Shown here piece by piece: positions 1-14,500 of a stretch of DNA of 64,000 nt. How positions within the stretch are numbered: the stretch's first letter is position 1; the number at the start of each line of letters is the position of its first letter. Below the pieces are notes generated by a model. The model was not told the DNA's origin and did not search any database. It worked only from the letters and a program-made list of their open reading frames with translations. The position numbers were made by a program, and so were the translations under genes. This stretch comes from Siphonodentalium dalli (taxonomy: Eukaryota > Mollusca > Scaphopoda > Gadilida > Siphonodentaliidae). The DNA is taken from contig CP136069.1 in NCBI GenBank assembly GCA_032622095.1, positions 82,918,958-82,982,957 on the forward strand, written 5' to 3'.

Positions 1-2044
1 TGTCTGTGGCGGGGATACCTATATATGTGTGTGGTGAGGATACCTATATATGTGTGTGGCGGGGATACCTATATGTGTGTGTGGTGGGGAGACTTATATA
101 TGTGTGTGGTGGTGATACCTATATATGTATGTGGTGGGGATACATATAGATGTATGTGGTGGTGATACCTATAGAAGTATGTGGTGGTGATACCTATAGA
201 TGTATGTGGTGGGGATACATATAGATGTATGTGGTGGGGATACATATATATGTGTGTGGTGGGGATACCTATATTTGTATGTGGTGGTGATACCTATATA
301 TGTGTGTGGTGGGAATACCTATTTATGTGTGTGGTGGTGATACATATATATGTATGTGGTGGGGATACCTATATATGTATGTGGTGGGGATACCTATATA
401 TGTATTTGGCGGGGAGACCTATAGATGTATGTTGCGGGGATACCTATATATGTTTGTGGTGGGGATACCTATATATGTATGTGGCGGGGAGACCTATAGA
501 TGTATGTGGTGGGGATACCTATATATGTATGTGGTGGGGATACCTATATATGTGTGTGGCGGGGATACCTATAGATGTATGTGGCGGGGATACCTATATG
601 TGTATGTGGTGGTGATACCTATAGATGTATGTGGTGGTGATACTTATATATGTATGTGGTGGGGAGACTTATATATGTATGTGGCGGGGAGACTTATATA
701 TGTGTGTGGCGGGGAGACTTATAGATGTATGTGGCGGGGATACCTATATATGTGTGTGGTGGCGAGACTTATATTTGTGTGTGGTGGTGATACCTATATA
801 TGTATGTGGTGGGGAGACTTATAGATGTATGTGGCGGGGATACCTATATATGTGTGTGGTGGGGAGACTTATATATGTGTGTGGTGGTGATACCTATATA
901 TGTATGTGGTGGGGATACATATAGATGTATGTGGGGGTGATACCTATAGATGTATGTTGTGGTGATACCTATAGATGTATGTGGTGGGGATACCTATATA
1001 TGTGTGTGGTGGTGGTACCTATTTATGTGTGTGGTGGTGATACCTATATATGTATGTGGTGGTGATACCTATATATGTGTGGTGGTGATACCTATTTATG
1101 TATGTGGTGGTGATACCTATAGATGTATGTGGTGGTGATACCTATATATGTATGTGGTAGGGATACCTAAATATGTATGTGGTGGGGATACCTATAGATG
1201 TCTGTGGCGGGGATACCTATATATGTGTGTGGTGAGGATACCTATATATGTGTGTGGCGGGGATACCTATATATTTGTGTGGTGGGGAGACCTATATATG
1301 TGTGTGGCGGGGATACCTATATATGTATGTGGCGGGGATACCAATATATGTGTGCGGCGGGGAGACCTATATATGTATGTGGCGGGGAAACCTATATATG
1401 TGTGTGGCAGGGATACCTATATATGGTTGTGGCGGGGATACCTATATATGTGTGTGGCTGGGAGACCTATATATGTATGTGGCGGAGAGACCTATATATG
1501 TGTGTGGTGGTGATACCTATAGATGTATGTGGTGGTGATACCTATATATGTATGTGGTGGGGATACCTATATATGTATGTGGTGGGGATACCTATAGATG
1601 TCTGTGGCGGGGATACCTATATATGTGTGTGGTGAGGATACCTATATATGGGTGTGGCGGGGATACCTATATATTTGTGTGGTGGGGAGACCTATATATG
1701 TGTGTGGCGGGGATACCTATATAAGTATGTGGCGGGGATACATATATATGTGTGTGGTGGGGAGACATATATATGTGTGTGGTGGTGATACCTATATATG
1801 TATGTGGTGGGGATACATATAGATGTATGTGGTGGTGATACCTATATATGTATGTGGTGGGGATACCTATATATGTATGTGGTGGGGATACCTATATATG
1901 TATTTGGCGGGGAGACCTATAGATGTATGTTGCGGGGATACCTATATATGTTTGAGGTGGGGATACCTCTATATGTATGTGGCGGGGAGACCTATAGATG
2001 TATGTGGTGGGGATACCTATATATGTATGTGGTGGGGATACCTA

Positions 2045-5000
2045 TATATGTGTGTGGCGGGGATACCTATAGATGTATGTGGCGGGGATACCTATATGTG
2101 TATGTGGTGGTGATACCTATAGATGTATGTGGTGGTGATACCTATATATGTATGTGGTGGGGAGACTTATAGATGTATGTTGCGGGGATACCTATATATG
2201 TGTGTGGTGGGGAGACTTATATATGTGTGTGGTGGTGATACCTATATATGTATGTGGTGGGGATACATATAGATGTATGTGGGGGTGATACCTATAGATG
2301 TATGTGGTGGTGATACCTATATATGTATGTGGTGGGGAGACTTATAGATGTATGTGGTGGGGATACCTATATATGTATGTGGTGGGGATACCTATATATG
2401 TGTGTGGTGGTGATACCTATATATGTGTGTGGCGAGGATACCTATATATGTATGTGGTGGGGATACCTATATATGTGTGTGGCGGGGATACCTATATATA
2501 TATGTGGTGGGGATACTTATAGATGTGTGTGGTGGGGATACCTATATATGTATGTGGTGGGGATACCTATATCTATATATGTGTGTGGTGAGGATACCTA
2601 TATATGTATGTGGTGGGGATACCTATATATGTGTGTGGCGGGAATACCTATATATGTATGTGGTGGGGATACCTATATATGTATTTGGCGGGGAGACCTT
2701 TAGATGTATGTTGCGGGGATACCTATATATGTTTGTGGTGGGGATACCTATATATGTATGTGGCGGGGAGACCTATAGATGTATGTGGTGGGGATACCTA
2801 TATATGTGTGTGGTGGGGATACCTATTTATGTGTGTGGTGGTGATACCTATAGATGTATGTGGTGGGGATACCTATATATGTATGTGGCGGGGATACCTA
2901 TATATGTATGTGGTGGTGATACCTATAGATGCATGTGGTGGTGATACCTATATATGTATGTGGTGGAGAGACCTATATATGTATGTGGCGGGGATACATA
3001 TATATGTGTGTGGTGGGGAGACTTATATATATGTGTGGTGGTGAGACCTATATATGTATATGGTGGGGATACCTATAGATGTATGTGGTGGTGATACCTA
3101 TAGTTGTATGTGGTGGGGATACCTATATATGTATGTGGTGGGGATACCTATATATGTGTGTGGTGAGGATACCCATATATGTATGTGGTGGGGATACCTA
3201 TATATGTGTGTGGTGGGGATACCTATATATGTATGTGGTGGGGATACCTATATATGTATTTGGCGGGGAGACCTATATATGTATGTGGCGAGGATACCTA
3301 TATATGTTTGTGGTGGGGATACCTATATATGTATGTGCCGGGGAGACCTATAGATGTATGTGGTGGGGATACCTATATATTTATGTGGTGGGGATACCTA
3401 TATATGTATGTGGCGGGGAGACATATAGATGTATGTGGCGGGGATACCTATAGAACTATGTGGTGGGGATACCTATATGTGTGTGTGGCGGGGATACCTA
3501 TAGATGTATGTGGCGGGGATACCTATATGTGTATGTGGTGGTGATACATATAGATGTATGTGGTGGTGTTACCTATATATGTATGTGGTGGGGAGACTTA
3601 TAGATGTATGTGGCTGGGATACCTATATATGTGTGTGGTGGGGAGACTTATATATGTGTGTGGTGGTGATACCTATATATGTATGTGGTGGGGATACATA
3701 TAGATGTATGTTGGGGTGATACATATATATGTATGTTGTGGTGATACCTATAGATGTATGAGGTGGGGATACCTATAGATGTATGTGGTGGGGATACCTA
3801 TATATGTGTGTGGTGGGGTTAGCTATATATGGATGTGGTGGTGATACCTATATATGTGTGTGGTGGGAATACCTATTTATGTGTGTGGTGGTGATACCTA
3901 TAGATGTATGTGGTGGTGATACCTAAATGTGTATGTGGTGGGGATACCTATATATGTGTGTGGTGAGGATACCTATATATGTGTGTGGCGGGGATACCTA
4001 TATATTTGTGTGGTGGGGAGACCTATATATGTGTGTGGCGGGGATACCTATATATGTATGTGGCGGGGATAACTATATATATGTGCGGCGGGGAGACCTA
4101 TATCTGTATGTGGCGGGGATACCTATATATTTGTGTGGCTGGGATACCTATATATGATTGTGGCGGGGATACCTATATATGTGTGTGGCTGGGAGACCTA
4201 TATATGTATGTGGCGGGGAGACCTATATATGTGTGTGGTGGTGATACCTATAGATGTATGTGGTGGTGATACCTATATATGTATGTGGTGGGGATACCTA
4301 TATATGTAAGTGGTGGGGATACCTATAGATATCTGTGGTGAGGATACCTATATATGTGTGCGGCGGGGATACCTATATATGTGTGGGGTGGTGATACCTA
4401 TATATGTGTGTGGTGGTGATACCTATATATGTATGTGGTGGGGATACCTATATAAGTATGTGGCGGGAATACCTATATATGTGTGTGGTGGTGATACCTA
4501 TATATGTGTGTGGTGGTGATACTATATATGTATGTGGTGGGGATACATATAGATGTATGTGGTGGTGATACCTATAGAAGTATGTGGTGGTGATACCTAT
4601 AGATGTATGTGGTGGGGATACCTATAGATGTATGTGGTGGGCATACCTATATATGTGTGTGGTGGAGATACCTATATATGTATGTGGTGGTGATACCTAT
4701 ATATGTGTGTGTTGGGGATACCTATTTATGTGTGTGGTGGTGATACCTATAGATGTATGTGGCGGGGAGACCTATAAATGTATGTTGCGGGGATACCTAT
4801 ATATGTATGTGGTGGGGATACCTATATATGTATTTGGCGGGGAGACCTATAGATGTATGTGGTGGGGATTCCTATATATGTATGTGGTGGGGATACCTAT
4901 ATATGTGTGTGGCGGGGATACCTATATGTGTATGTGGTGGTGATACATATAGATGTATGTGGTGGTGATACCTATATATGTATGTGGTGGGGAGACTTAT

Positions 5001-6770
5001 AGATGTATGTGGCGGGGATACTTATATATGTGTGTGGTGGGAGGACTTATAGATGTATGTGGCGGGGATACCTATATATGTATGTGGTGGGGAGACTTAT
5101 ATATGTGTGTGGTGGTGATACCTATATATGTGTGTGGTGGGGAGACTTATATATGTGTGTGGTGGTGATACCTATATATGTATGTGGTGGGGAGACTTAT
5201 AGATGTATGTGGCGGGGATACCTATATATGTGTGTGGTGGGGAGACTTATATATGTGTGTGGTGGTGATACCTATATATGTATGTGGTGGGGATACATAT
5301 AGATGTATGTGGGGGTGATACCTATAGATGTATGTTGTGGTGATACCTATAGATGTATGTGGTGGGGATACCTATATATGTGTGTGGTGGTGATACCTAT
5401 TTATGTGTGTGGTGGTGATACCTATATATGTATGTGGTGGTGATACCTATATATGTGTGTGGTGGTGATACCTATATATGTATGTGGTGGTGATATCTTT
5501 AGATGTATGTGGTGGTAATACCTATATATGTATGTGGTAGGGATACCTAAATATGTATGTGGTGGGGATACCTATAGATGTCTGTGGCGGGGATACCTAT
5601 ATATGTGTGTGGTGAGGATACCTATATATGTGTGTGGCGGGGATACCTATATATGTGTGTGGTGGGGAGACTTATATATGTGTGTGGTGGTGATACCTAT
5701 ATATGTATGTGGTGGGGATACATATAGATGTATGTGGTGGTGATACCTATAGAAGTATGTGGTGGTGATACCTATAGATGTATGTGGTGGGGATACATAT
5801 AGATGTATGTGGTGGGGATACATATATATGTGTGTGGTGGGGATACCTATATTTGTATGTGGTGGTGATACCTATATATGTGTCTGGTGGGAATAACTAT
5901 TTATGTGTGTGGTGGTGATACCTATAGATGTATGTGGTGGGGATACCTATATATGTATGTGGAGGGGATACCTATATATGTATTTGGCGGGGAGACCTAT
6001 AGATGTATGTTGCGGGGATACCTATATATGTTTGTGGTGGGGATACCTATATATGTATGTGGCGGGGAGACCTATAGATGTATGTGGTGGGGATACCTAT
6101 ATATGTATGTGGTGGGGATACATATATATGTGTGTGGCGGGGATACCTATAGATGTATGTGGCGGGGATACCTATATGTGTATGTGGTGGTGATACCTAT
6201 AGATGTATGTGGTGGTGATACCTATATATGTATGTGGTGGGGATACCTATATATGTATGTGGAGGGGATACCTATATATGTATTTGGCGGGGAGACCTAT
6301 AGATGTATGTTGCGGGGATACCTATATATGTTTGTGGTGGGGATACCTATATATGTATGTGGCGGGGAGACCTATAGATGTATGTGGTGGGGATACCTAT
6401 ATATGTATGTGGTGGGGATACATATATATGTGTGTGGCGGGGATACCTATAGATGTATGTGGCGGGGATACCTATATGTGTATGTGGTGGTGATACCTAT
6501 AGATGTATGTGGTGGTGATACCTATATATTATGTGGTGGGGAGACTTATATATGTATGTGGCGGGGAGACTTATATATGTGTGTGGTGGGGAGACTTATA
6601 GATGTATGTGGCGGCGATACCTATATATGTATGTGGTTGGGATACATATAGATGTATGTGGGGGTGATACCTATAGATGTATGTTGTGGTGATACCTATA
6701 GATGTATGTGGTGGGGATACCTATAGATGTATGTGGTGGGGATACCTATATATGTATGTGGTGGGGTACC
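2045..6770 (+). repeat. Higher-order repeat, 4.73-kb unit, copy 1
   Basis: This stretch is repeated at 6773-11500 with the same unit-by-unit order of variants. Matching landmarks lie 4728 bp apart over about 2045-4900 (for example 2298 and 7026, 3079 and 7807, 3927 and 8655). They lie 4753 bp apart over 4950-6500 because copy 2 has one extra 25-bp unit near 9640-9665. Most units are identical between copies. The breakpoint near 6760-6770 lies in ordinary satellite, which points to unequal exchange. Both copies carry a nested 300-bp duplication. Confidence 0.88.
5928..6527 (+). repeat. 300-bp tandem duplication (12 satellite units x 2)
   Basis: Units at 5928-6227 recur in the same order at 6228-6527, exactly 300 bp (12 units) apart. 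The same nested duplication occurs at about 10681-11280 in the neighbouring 4.73-kb block, so it arose before that block was duplicated. Confidence 0.85.
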
Positions 6771-6772
6771 TA

Positions 6773-9700
6773 TATATGTGTGTGGCGGGGATACCTATAG
6801 ATGTATGTGGCGGGGATACCTATATGTGTATGTGGTGGTGATACCTATAGATGTATGTGGTGGTGATACCTATATATGTATGTGGTGGGGAGACTTATAG
6901 ATGTATGTTGCGGGGATACCTATATATGTGTGTGGTGGGGAGACTTATATATGTGTGTGGTGGTGATACCTATATATGTATGTGGTGGGGATACATATAG
7001 ATGTATGTGGGGGTGATACCTATAGATGTATGTGGTGGTGAAACCTATATATGTATGTGGTGGGGAGACTTATAGATGTATGTGGTGGGGATACCTATAT
7101 ATGTATGTGGTGTGGATACCTATATATGTGTGTGGTGGTGATACCTATATATGTGTGTGGCGAGGATACCTATATATGTATGTGGTGGGGATACCTATAT
7201 ATGTGTGTGGCGGGGATACCTATATATATATGTGGTGGGGATACTTATAGATGTGTGTGGTGGGGATACCTATATATGTATGTGGTGGGGATACCTATAT
7301 CTATATATGTGTGTGGTGAGGATACCTATATATGTATGTGGTGGGGATACCTATATAACTGTGTGGCGGGAATACCTATATATGTATGTGGTGGGGATAC
7401 CTATATATGTATTTGGCGGGGAGACCTTTAGATGTATGTTGCGGGGATACCTATATATGTTTGTGGTGGGGATACCTATATATGTATGTGGCGGGGAGAC
7501 CTATAGATGTATGTGGTGGGGATACCTATATATGTGTGTGGTGGGGATACCTATTTATGTGTGTGGTGGTGATACCTATAGATGTATGTGGTGGGGATAC
7601 CTATATATGTATGTGGCGGGGATACCTATATATGTATGTGGTGGTGATACCTATAGATGCATGTGGTGGTGATACCTATATATGTATGTGGTGGAGAGAC
7701 CTATATATGTATGTGGCGGGGATACATATATATGTGTGTGGTGGGGAGACTTATATATATGTGTGGTGGTGAGACCTATATATGTATATGGTGAGGATAC
7801 CTATAGATGTATGTGGTGGTGATACCTATAGTTGTATGTGGTGGGGATACCTATATATGTATGTGGTGGGGATACCTATATATGTGTGTGGTGAGGATAC
7901 CCATATATGTATGTGGTGGGGATACCTATATATGTGTGTGGTGGGGATACCTATATATGTATGTGGTGGGGATACCTATATATGTATTTGGCGGGGAGAC
8001 CTATATATGTATGTGGCGAGGATACCTATATATGTTTGTGGTGGGGATACCTATATATGTATGTGCCGGGGAGACCTATAGATGTATGTGGTGGGGATAC
8101 CTATATATTTATGTGGTGGGGTTACCTATATATGTATGTGGCGGGGAGACATATAGATGTATGTGGCGGGGATACCTATAGAACTATGTGGTGGGGATAC
8201 CTATATGTGTGTGTGGCGGGGATACCTATAGATGTATGTGGCGGGGATACCTATATGTGTATGTGGTGGTGATACATATAGATGTATGTGGTGGTGTTAC
8301 CTATATATGTATGTGGTGGGGAGACTTATAGATGTATGTGGCTGGGATACCTATATATGTGTGTGGTGGGGAGACTTATATATGTGTGTGGTGGTGATAC
8401 CTATATATGTATGTGGTGGGGATACATATAGATGTATGTTGGGGTGATACATATATATGTATGTTGTGGTGATACCTATAGATGTATGAGGTGGGGATAC
8501 CTATAGATGTATGTGGTGGGGATACCTATATATGTGTGTGGTGGGGTTAGCTATATATGGATGTGGTGGTGATACCTATATATGTGTGTGGTGGGAATAC
8601 CTATTTATGTGTGTGGTGGTGATACCTATAGATGTATGTGGTGGTGATACCTAAATGTGTATGTGGTGGGGATACCTATATATGTGTGTGGTGAGGATAC
8701 CTATATATGTGTGTGGCGGGGATACCTATATATTTGTGTGGTGGGGAGACCTATATATGTGTGTGGCGGGGATACCTATATATGTATGTGGCGGGGATAA
8801 CTATATATATGTGCGGCGGGGAGACCTATATCTGTATGTGGCGGGGATACCTATATATTTGTGTGGCTGGGATACCTATATATGATTGTGGCGGGGATAC
8901 CTATATATGTGTGTGGCTGGGAGACCTATATATGTATGTGGCGGGGAGACCTATATATGTGTGTGGTGGTGATACCTATAGATGTATGTGGTGGTGATAC
9001 CTATATATGTATGTGGTGGGGATACCTATATATGTAAGTGGTGGGGATACCTATAGATATCTGTGGTGAGGATACCTATATATGTGTGTGGCGGGGATAC
9101 CTATATATGTGTGGGGTGGTGATACCTATATATGTGTGTGGTGGTGATACCTATATATGTATGTGGTGGGGATACCTATATAAGTATGTGGCGGGAATAC
9201 CTATATATGTGTGTGGTGGTGATACCTATATATGTGTGTGGTGGTGATACTATATATGTATGTGGTGGGGATACATATAGATGTATGTGGTGGTGATACC
9301 TATAGAAGTATGTGGTGGTGATACCTATAGATGTATGTGGTGGGGATACCTATAGATGTATGTGGTGGGCATACCTATATATGTGTGTGGTGGAGATACC
9401 TATATATGTATGTGGTGGTGATACCTATATATGTGTGTGTTGGGGATACCTATTTATGTGTGTGGTGGTGATACCTATAGATGTATGTGGCGGGGAGACC
9501 TATAAATGTATGTTGCGGGGATACCTATATATGTATGTGGTGGGGATACCTATATATGTATTTGGCGGGGAGACCTATAGATGTATGTGGTGGGGATTCC
9601 TATATATGTATGTGGTGGGGATACCTATATATGTGTGTGGCGGGGATACCTATAGATGTATGTGACGGGGATACCTATATGTGTATGTGGTGGTGATACA

Positions 9701-11500
9701 TATAGATGTATGTGGTGGTGATACCTATATATGTATGTGGTGGGGAGACTTATAGATGTATGTGGCGGGGATACTTATATATGTGTGTGGTGGGAGGACT
9801 TATAGATGTATGTGGCGGGGATACCTATATATGTATGTGGTGGGGAGACTTATATATGTGTGTGGTGGTGATACCTATATATGTGTGTGGTGGGGAGACT
9901 TATATATGTGTGTGGTGGTTATACCTATATATGTATGTGGTGGGGAGACTTATAGATGTATGTGGCGGGGATACCTATATATGTGTGTGGTGGGGAGACT
10001 TATATATGTGTGTGGTGGTGATACCTATATATGTATGTGGTGGGGATACATATAGATGTATGTGGGGGTGATACCTATAGATGTATGTTGTGGTGATACC
10101 TATAGATGTATGTGGTGGGGATACCTATATATGTGTGTGGTGGTGATACCTATTTATGTGTGTGGTGGTGATACCTATATATGTATGTGGTGGTGATACC
10201 TATATATGTGTGTGGTGGTGATACCTATATATGTATGTGGTGGTGATATCTTTAGATGTATGTGGTGGTAATACCTATATATGTATGTGGTAGGGATACC
10301 TAAATATGTATGTGGTGGGGATACCTATAGATGTCTGTGGCGGGGATACCTATATATGTGTGTGGTGAGGATACCTATATATGTGTGTGGCGGGGATACC
10401 TATATATGTGTGTGGTGGGGAGACTTATATATGTGTGTGGTGGTGATACCTATATATGTATGTGGTGGGGATACATATAGATGTATGTGGTGGTGATACC
10501 TATAGAAGTATGTGGTGGTGATACCTATAGATGTATGTGGTGGGGATACATATAGATGTATGTGGTGGGGATACATATATATGTGTGTGGTGGGGATACC
10601 TATATTTGTATGTGGTGGTGATACCTATATATGTGTCTGGTGGGAATACCTATTTATGTGTGTGGTGGTGATACCTATAGATGTATGTGGTGGGGATACC
10701 TATATATGTATGTGGAGGGGATACCTATATATGTATTTGGCGGGGAGACCTATAGATGTATGTTGCGGGGATACCTATATATGTTTGTGGTGGGGATACC
10801 TATATATGTATGTGGCGGGGAGACCTATAGATGTATGTGGTGGGGATACCTATATATGTATGTGGTGGGGATACATATATATGTGTGTGGCGGGGATACC
10901 TATAGATGTATGTGGCGGGGATACCTATATGTGTATGTGGTGGTGATACCTATAGATGTATGTGGTGGTGATACCTATATATGTATGTGGTGGGGATACC
11001 TATATATGTATGTGGAGGGGATACCTATATATGTATTTGGCGGGGAGACCTATAGATGTATGTTGCGGGGATACCTATATATGTTTGTGGTGGGGATACC
11101 TATATATGTATGTGGCGGGGAGACCTATAGATGTATGTGGTGGGGATACCTATATATGTATGTGGTGGGGATACATATATATGTGTGTGGCGGGGATACC
11201 TATAGATGTATGTGGCGGGGATACCTATATGTGTATGTGGTGGTGATACCTATAGATGTATGTGGTGGTGATACCTATATATGTATGTGGTGGGGAGACT
11301 TATATATGTATGTGGCGGGGAGACTTATATATGTGTGTGGTGGGGAGACTTATAGATGTATGTGGCGGCGATACCTATATATGTATGTGGTTGGGATACA
11401 TATAGATGTATGTGGGGGTGATACCTATAGATGTATGTTGTGGTGATACCTATAGATGTATGTGGTGGGGATACCTATAGATGTATGTGGTGGGGATACC
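6773..11500 (+). repeat. Higher-order repeat, 4.73-kb unit, copy 2
   Basis: Second member of the tandem pair beginning at 2045. The phase-shifting marker at 2569 reappears at about 7297, and the TATATTATGTGG two-base deletion near 6527 is absent from this copy (about 11280), so that deletion is private to copy 1. Similarity fades after about 11450-11500, where a different order of variant units starts. Confidence 0.85.
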
Positions 11501-14500
11501 TATGTATGTGTGTGGTGGGGTTACCTATATATGTATGTGGTGGTGATACCTATATATGTGTGTGGTGGTGATACCTATTTATGTGTGTGGTGGTGATACC
11601 TATAGATGTATGTGGTGGTGATACCTATATATTTATGTGGTAGGGATACCTAAATATATATGTGGTGGGGATACCTATTAATGTCTGTGGCGGGGATACC
11701 TATTAATGTCTGTGGCGGGGATACCTATATATGTGTGTGGTGAGGAGACCTATATATGTTTGTGGCTGGGAGACCTATATATGTATGTGGCGGGGATACC
11801 TATATATGTGTGCGGCGGGGAGACCTATATATGTATGCGGCGGGGAGACCTATATATGTATGTGGCGGGGAGACCTATATATGTGTGTGGCCGGGATACC
11901 TATATATGATTGTGGCGGGAATACCTATATATGTGTGTGGCTAGGAGACCTATATATGTATGTGGCGGGGAGACCTAAATATGTGTGTGGTGGGGATAAC
12001 TATATATGTATTTGGCGGGGAGACCTATAGATGTATGTTGCGGAGATACCTATATATGTTTGTGGTGGGGATACCTATATATGTATGTGGCGGGGAGACC
12101 TATAGATGTATGTGGTGGGGAGACCTATATATGTGTGTGGCGGGGATACCTATATATGATTGTGGCGGGGAGACCTATAGATGTGTGTCGCTAGGAGACC
12201 TATATATGTATGTGGCGGGGAGACCTAAATATGTGTGTGGTGGGGATAACTATATATGTATTTGGCGGGGAGACCTATAGATGTATGTTGCGGAGATACC
12301 TATATATGTTTGTGGTGGGGGATACCTATATATGTATTTGGCGGGGAGACCTATAGATGTATGTTGCGGAGATACCTATATATGTTTGTGGTGGGGATAC
12401 CTATATATGTATGTGGCGGGGAGACCTATAGATGTATGTGGTGGGGATACCTATATATGTATGTGGTGGTGATACCTATATATGTATGTGGTGGGGAGAC
12501 CTATAGATGTATGTGGCGGGGATACCTATATATGTGTGTGGTGGGGAGACTTATATATGTATGTGGTGGTGATACCTATATATGTATGTGGTGGGGATAC
12601 CTATAGATGTATGTGGTGGTGATACCTATTGATGTATGTGGTGGGGATACCTATATATGTATGTGTTGGGGATACCTATATATGTTTGTGGTGAGGATAC
12701 CTATATATGTATGTGGTGGGGATACCTATAAATGTGTGTGGTGGGGATACCTATATATGTATGTGGTGGGGATACCTATATATGTGTGTGGTGGGGATAC
12801 CTATATATGTATGTGGTGGGGATACCTATATATGTATTTGGCGGGGAGACCTATAGATGTGTGTGGCGGGGATACCTATATATGTTTGTGGTGGGGATAC
12901 CTATATATGTATGTGCCGGGGAGACCTATAGATGTATGTGGTGGAGATTCCTATATATTTATGTGGTGGGGATACCTATATATGTATGTGGTGGGGTGAC
13001 ATATAGATGTATGTGGCGGGGATACCTATAGAAATATGTGGTGGGGATACCTATATATGTGTGTGGCGGGGATACCTATAGATGTATGTGGCGGGGATAC
13101 CTATATATGTATGTGGTGGTGATACCTATAGATGTATGTGGTGGTGATACCTATATATGTATGTGGTGGGGAGACTTATATATGTGTGTGGTGGTGATAC
13201 CCATATATGTATGTGGTGGGGATACATATATATGTATGTGGTGGGGATACCTATAGATGTATGTGGTGGTGATACCTATATATGTGTGTGGTGGGGATAC
13301 CTATTTATGTGTGTGGTGGTGATACCTATACATGTATGTGGTGGTGATACCTATATATGTATGTGGTAGGGATACCTAAATATGTATGTGTTGGGGATAC
13401 CTATAGATGTCTGTGGCGGGGATACCTATATATGTGTGTGGTGAGGATACCTATATATGTGTGTGGCGGGGATACCAATATATTTGTGTGGTGGGGAGAC
13501 CTATATATGTGTGTGGCGGGGATACCTATATATGTATGAGGCGGGGATACCTATATATGTGTGCGGTGGGGAGACCTATATATGTATGTGGTGGGGAGAC
13601 CTATATATGTGTTTGGCGGGGATACCTATATATGATTGTGGAGGGGATACCTATATATGTGTGTGGCTGGGAGACCTATATATGTATGTGGCGGGGAGAC
13701 CTATATATGTGTGTGGTGGTGATACCTATAGATGTATGTGGTGGTGATACCTATGTATGTATGTGGTGGGGATACCTATATATGTATGTGGTGGGGATAC
13801 CTATAGATGTCTGTGGCGGGGATACCTATATATGTGTGTGGTGAGGATACCTATATATGTGTGTGACGGGTATACCTATATATTTGTGTGGTGGGGAGAC
13901 CTATATATGTGTGTGGTGGGGATACCTATATAAGTATGTGGCGGGGATACCTATATATGTGTGTGGTGGGGAGACTTGTATATGTGTGTGGTGGTGATAC
14001 CTATATATGTATGTGGTGGGGATACATATAGATGTATGTGGTGGTGATACCTATAGATGTATGTGGTGGTGATACCTATATATGTATGTGGTGGGGATAC
14101 CTATAGATGTATGTGGTGGGGATACCTATATATGTATGTGGTGGGGATACCTATATATGTATGTGGTGGGGATACCTATATATGTATTTGGCGGGGAGAC
14201 CTATAGATGTATGTTGCGGGGATACCTATATATGTTTGTGGTGGGGATACCTATATATGTATGTGGCGGGGAGACCTATAGATGTATGTGGTGGGGATAC
14301 CTATAAATGTATGTGGTGGGGATACCTATATATGTATGTGGTGGGGAGACCTATAGATGTGTGTGGCGGGGTTACTTGTAGATGTATGTGGCGGGGATAC
14401 CTATATATGTATGTGGTGGTGATACATATAGATGCATGTGGTGGTGATACCTATATATGTATGTGGTGGTGATACCTATATATGTATGTGGTGGGGAGAC

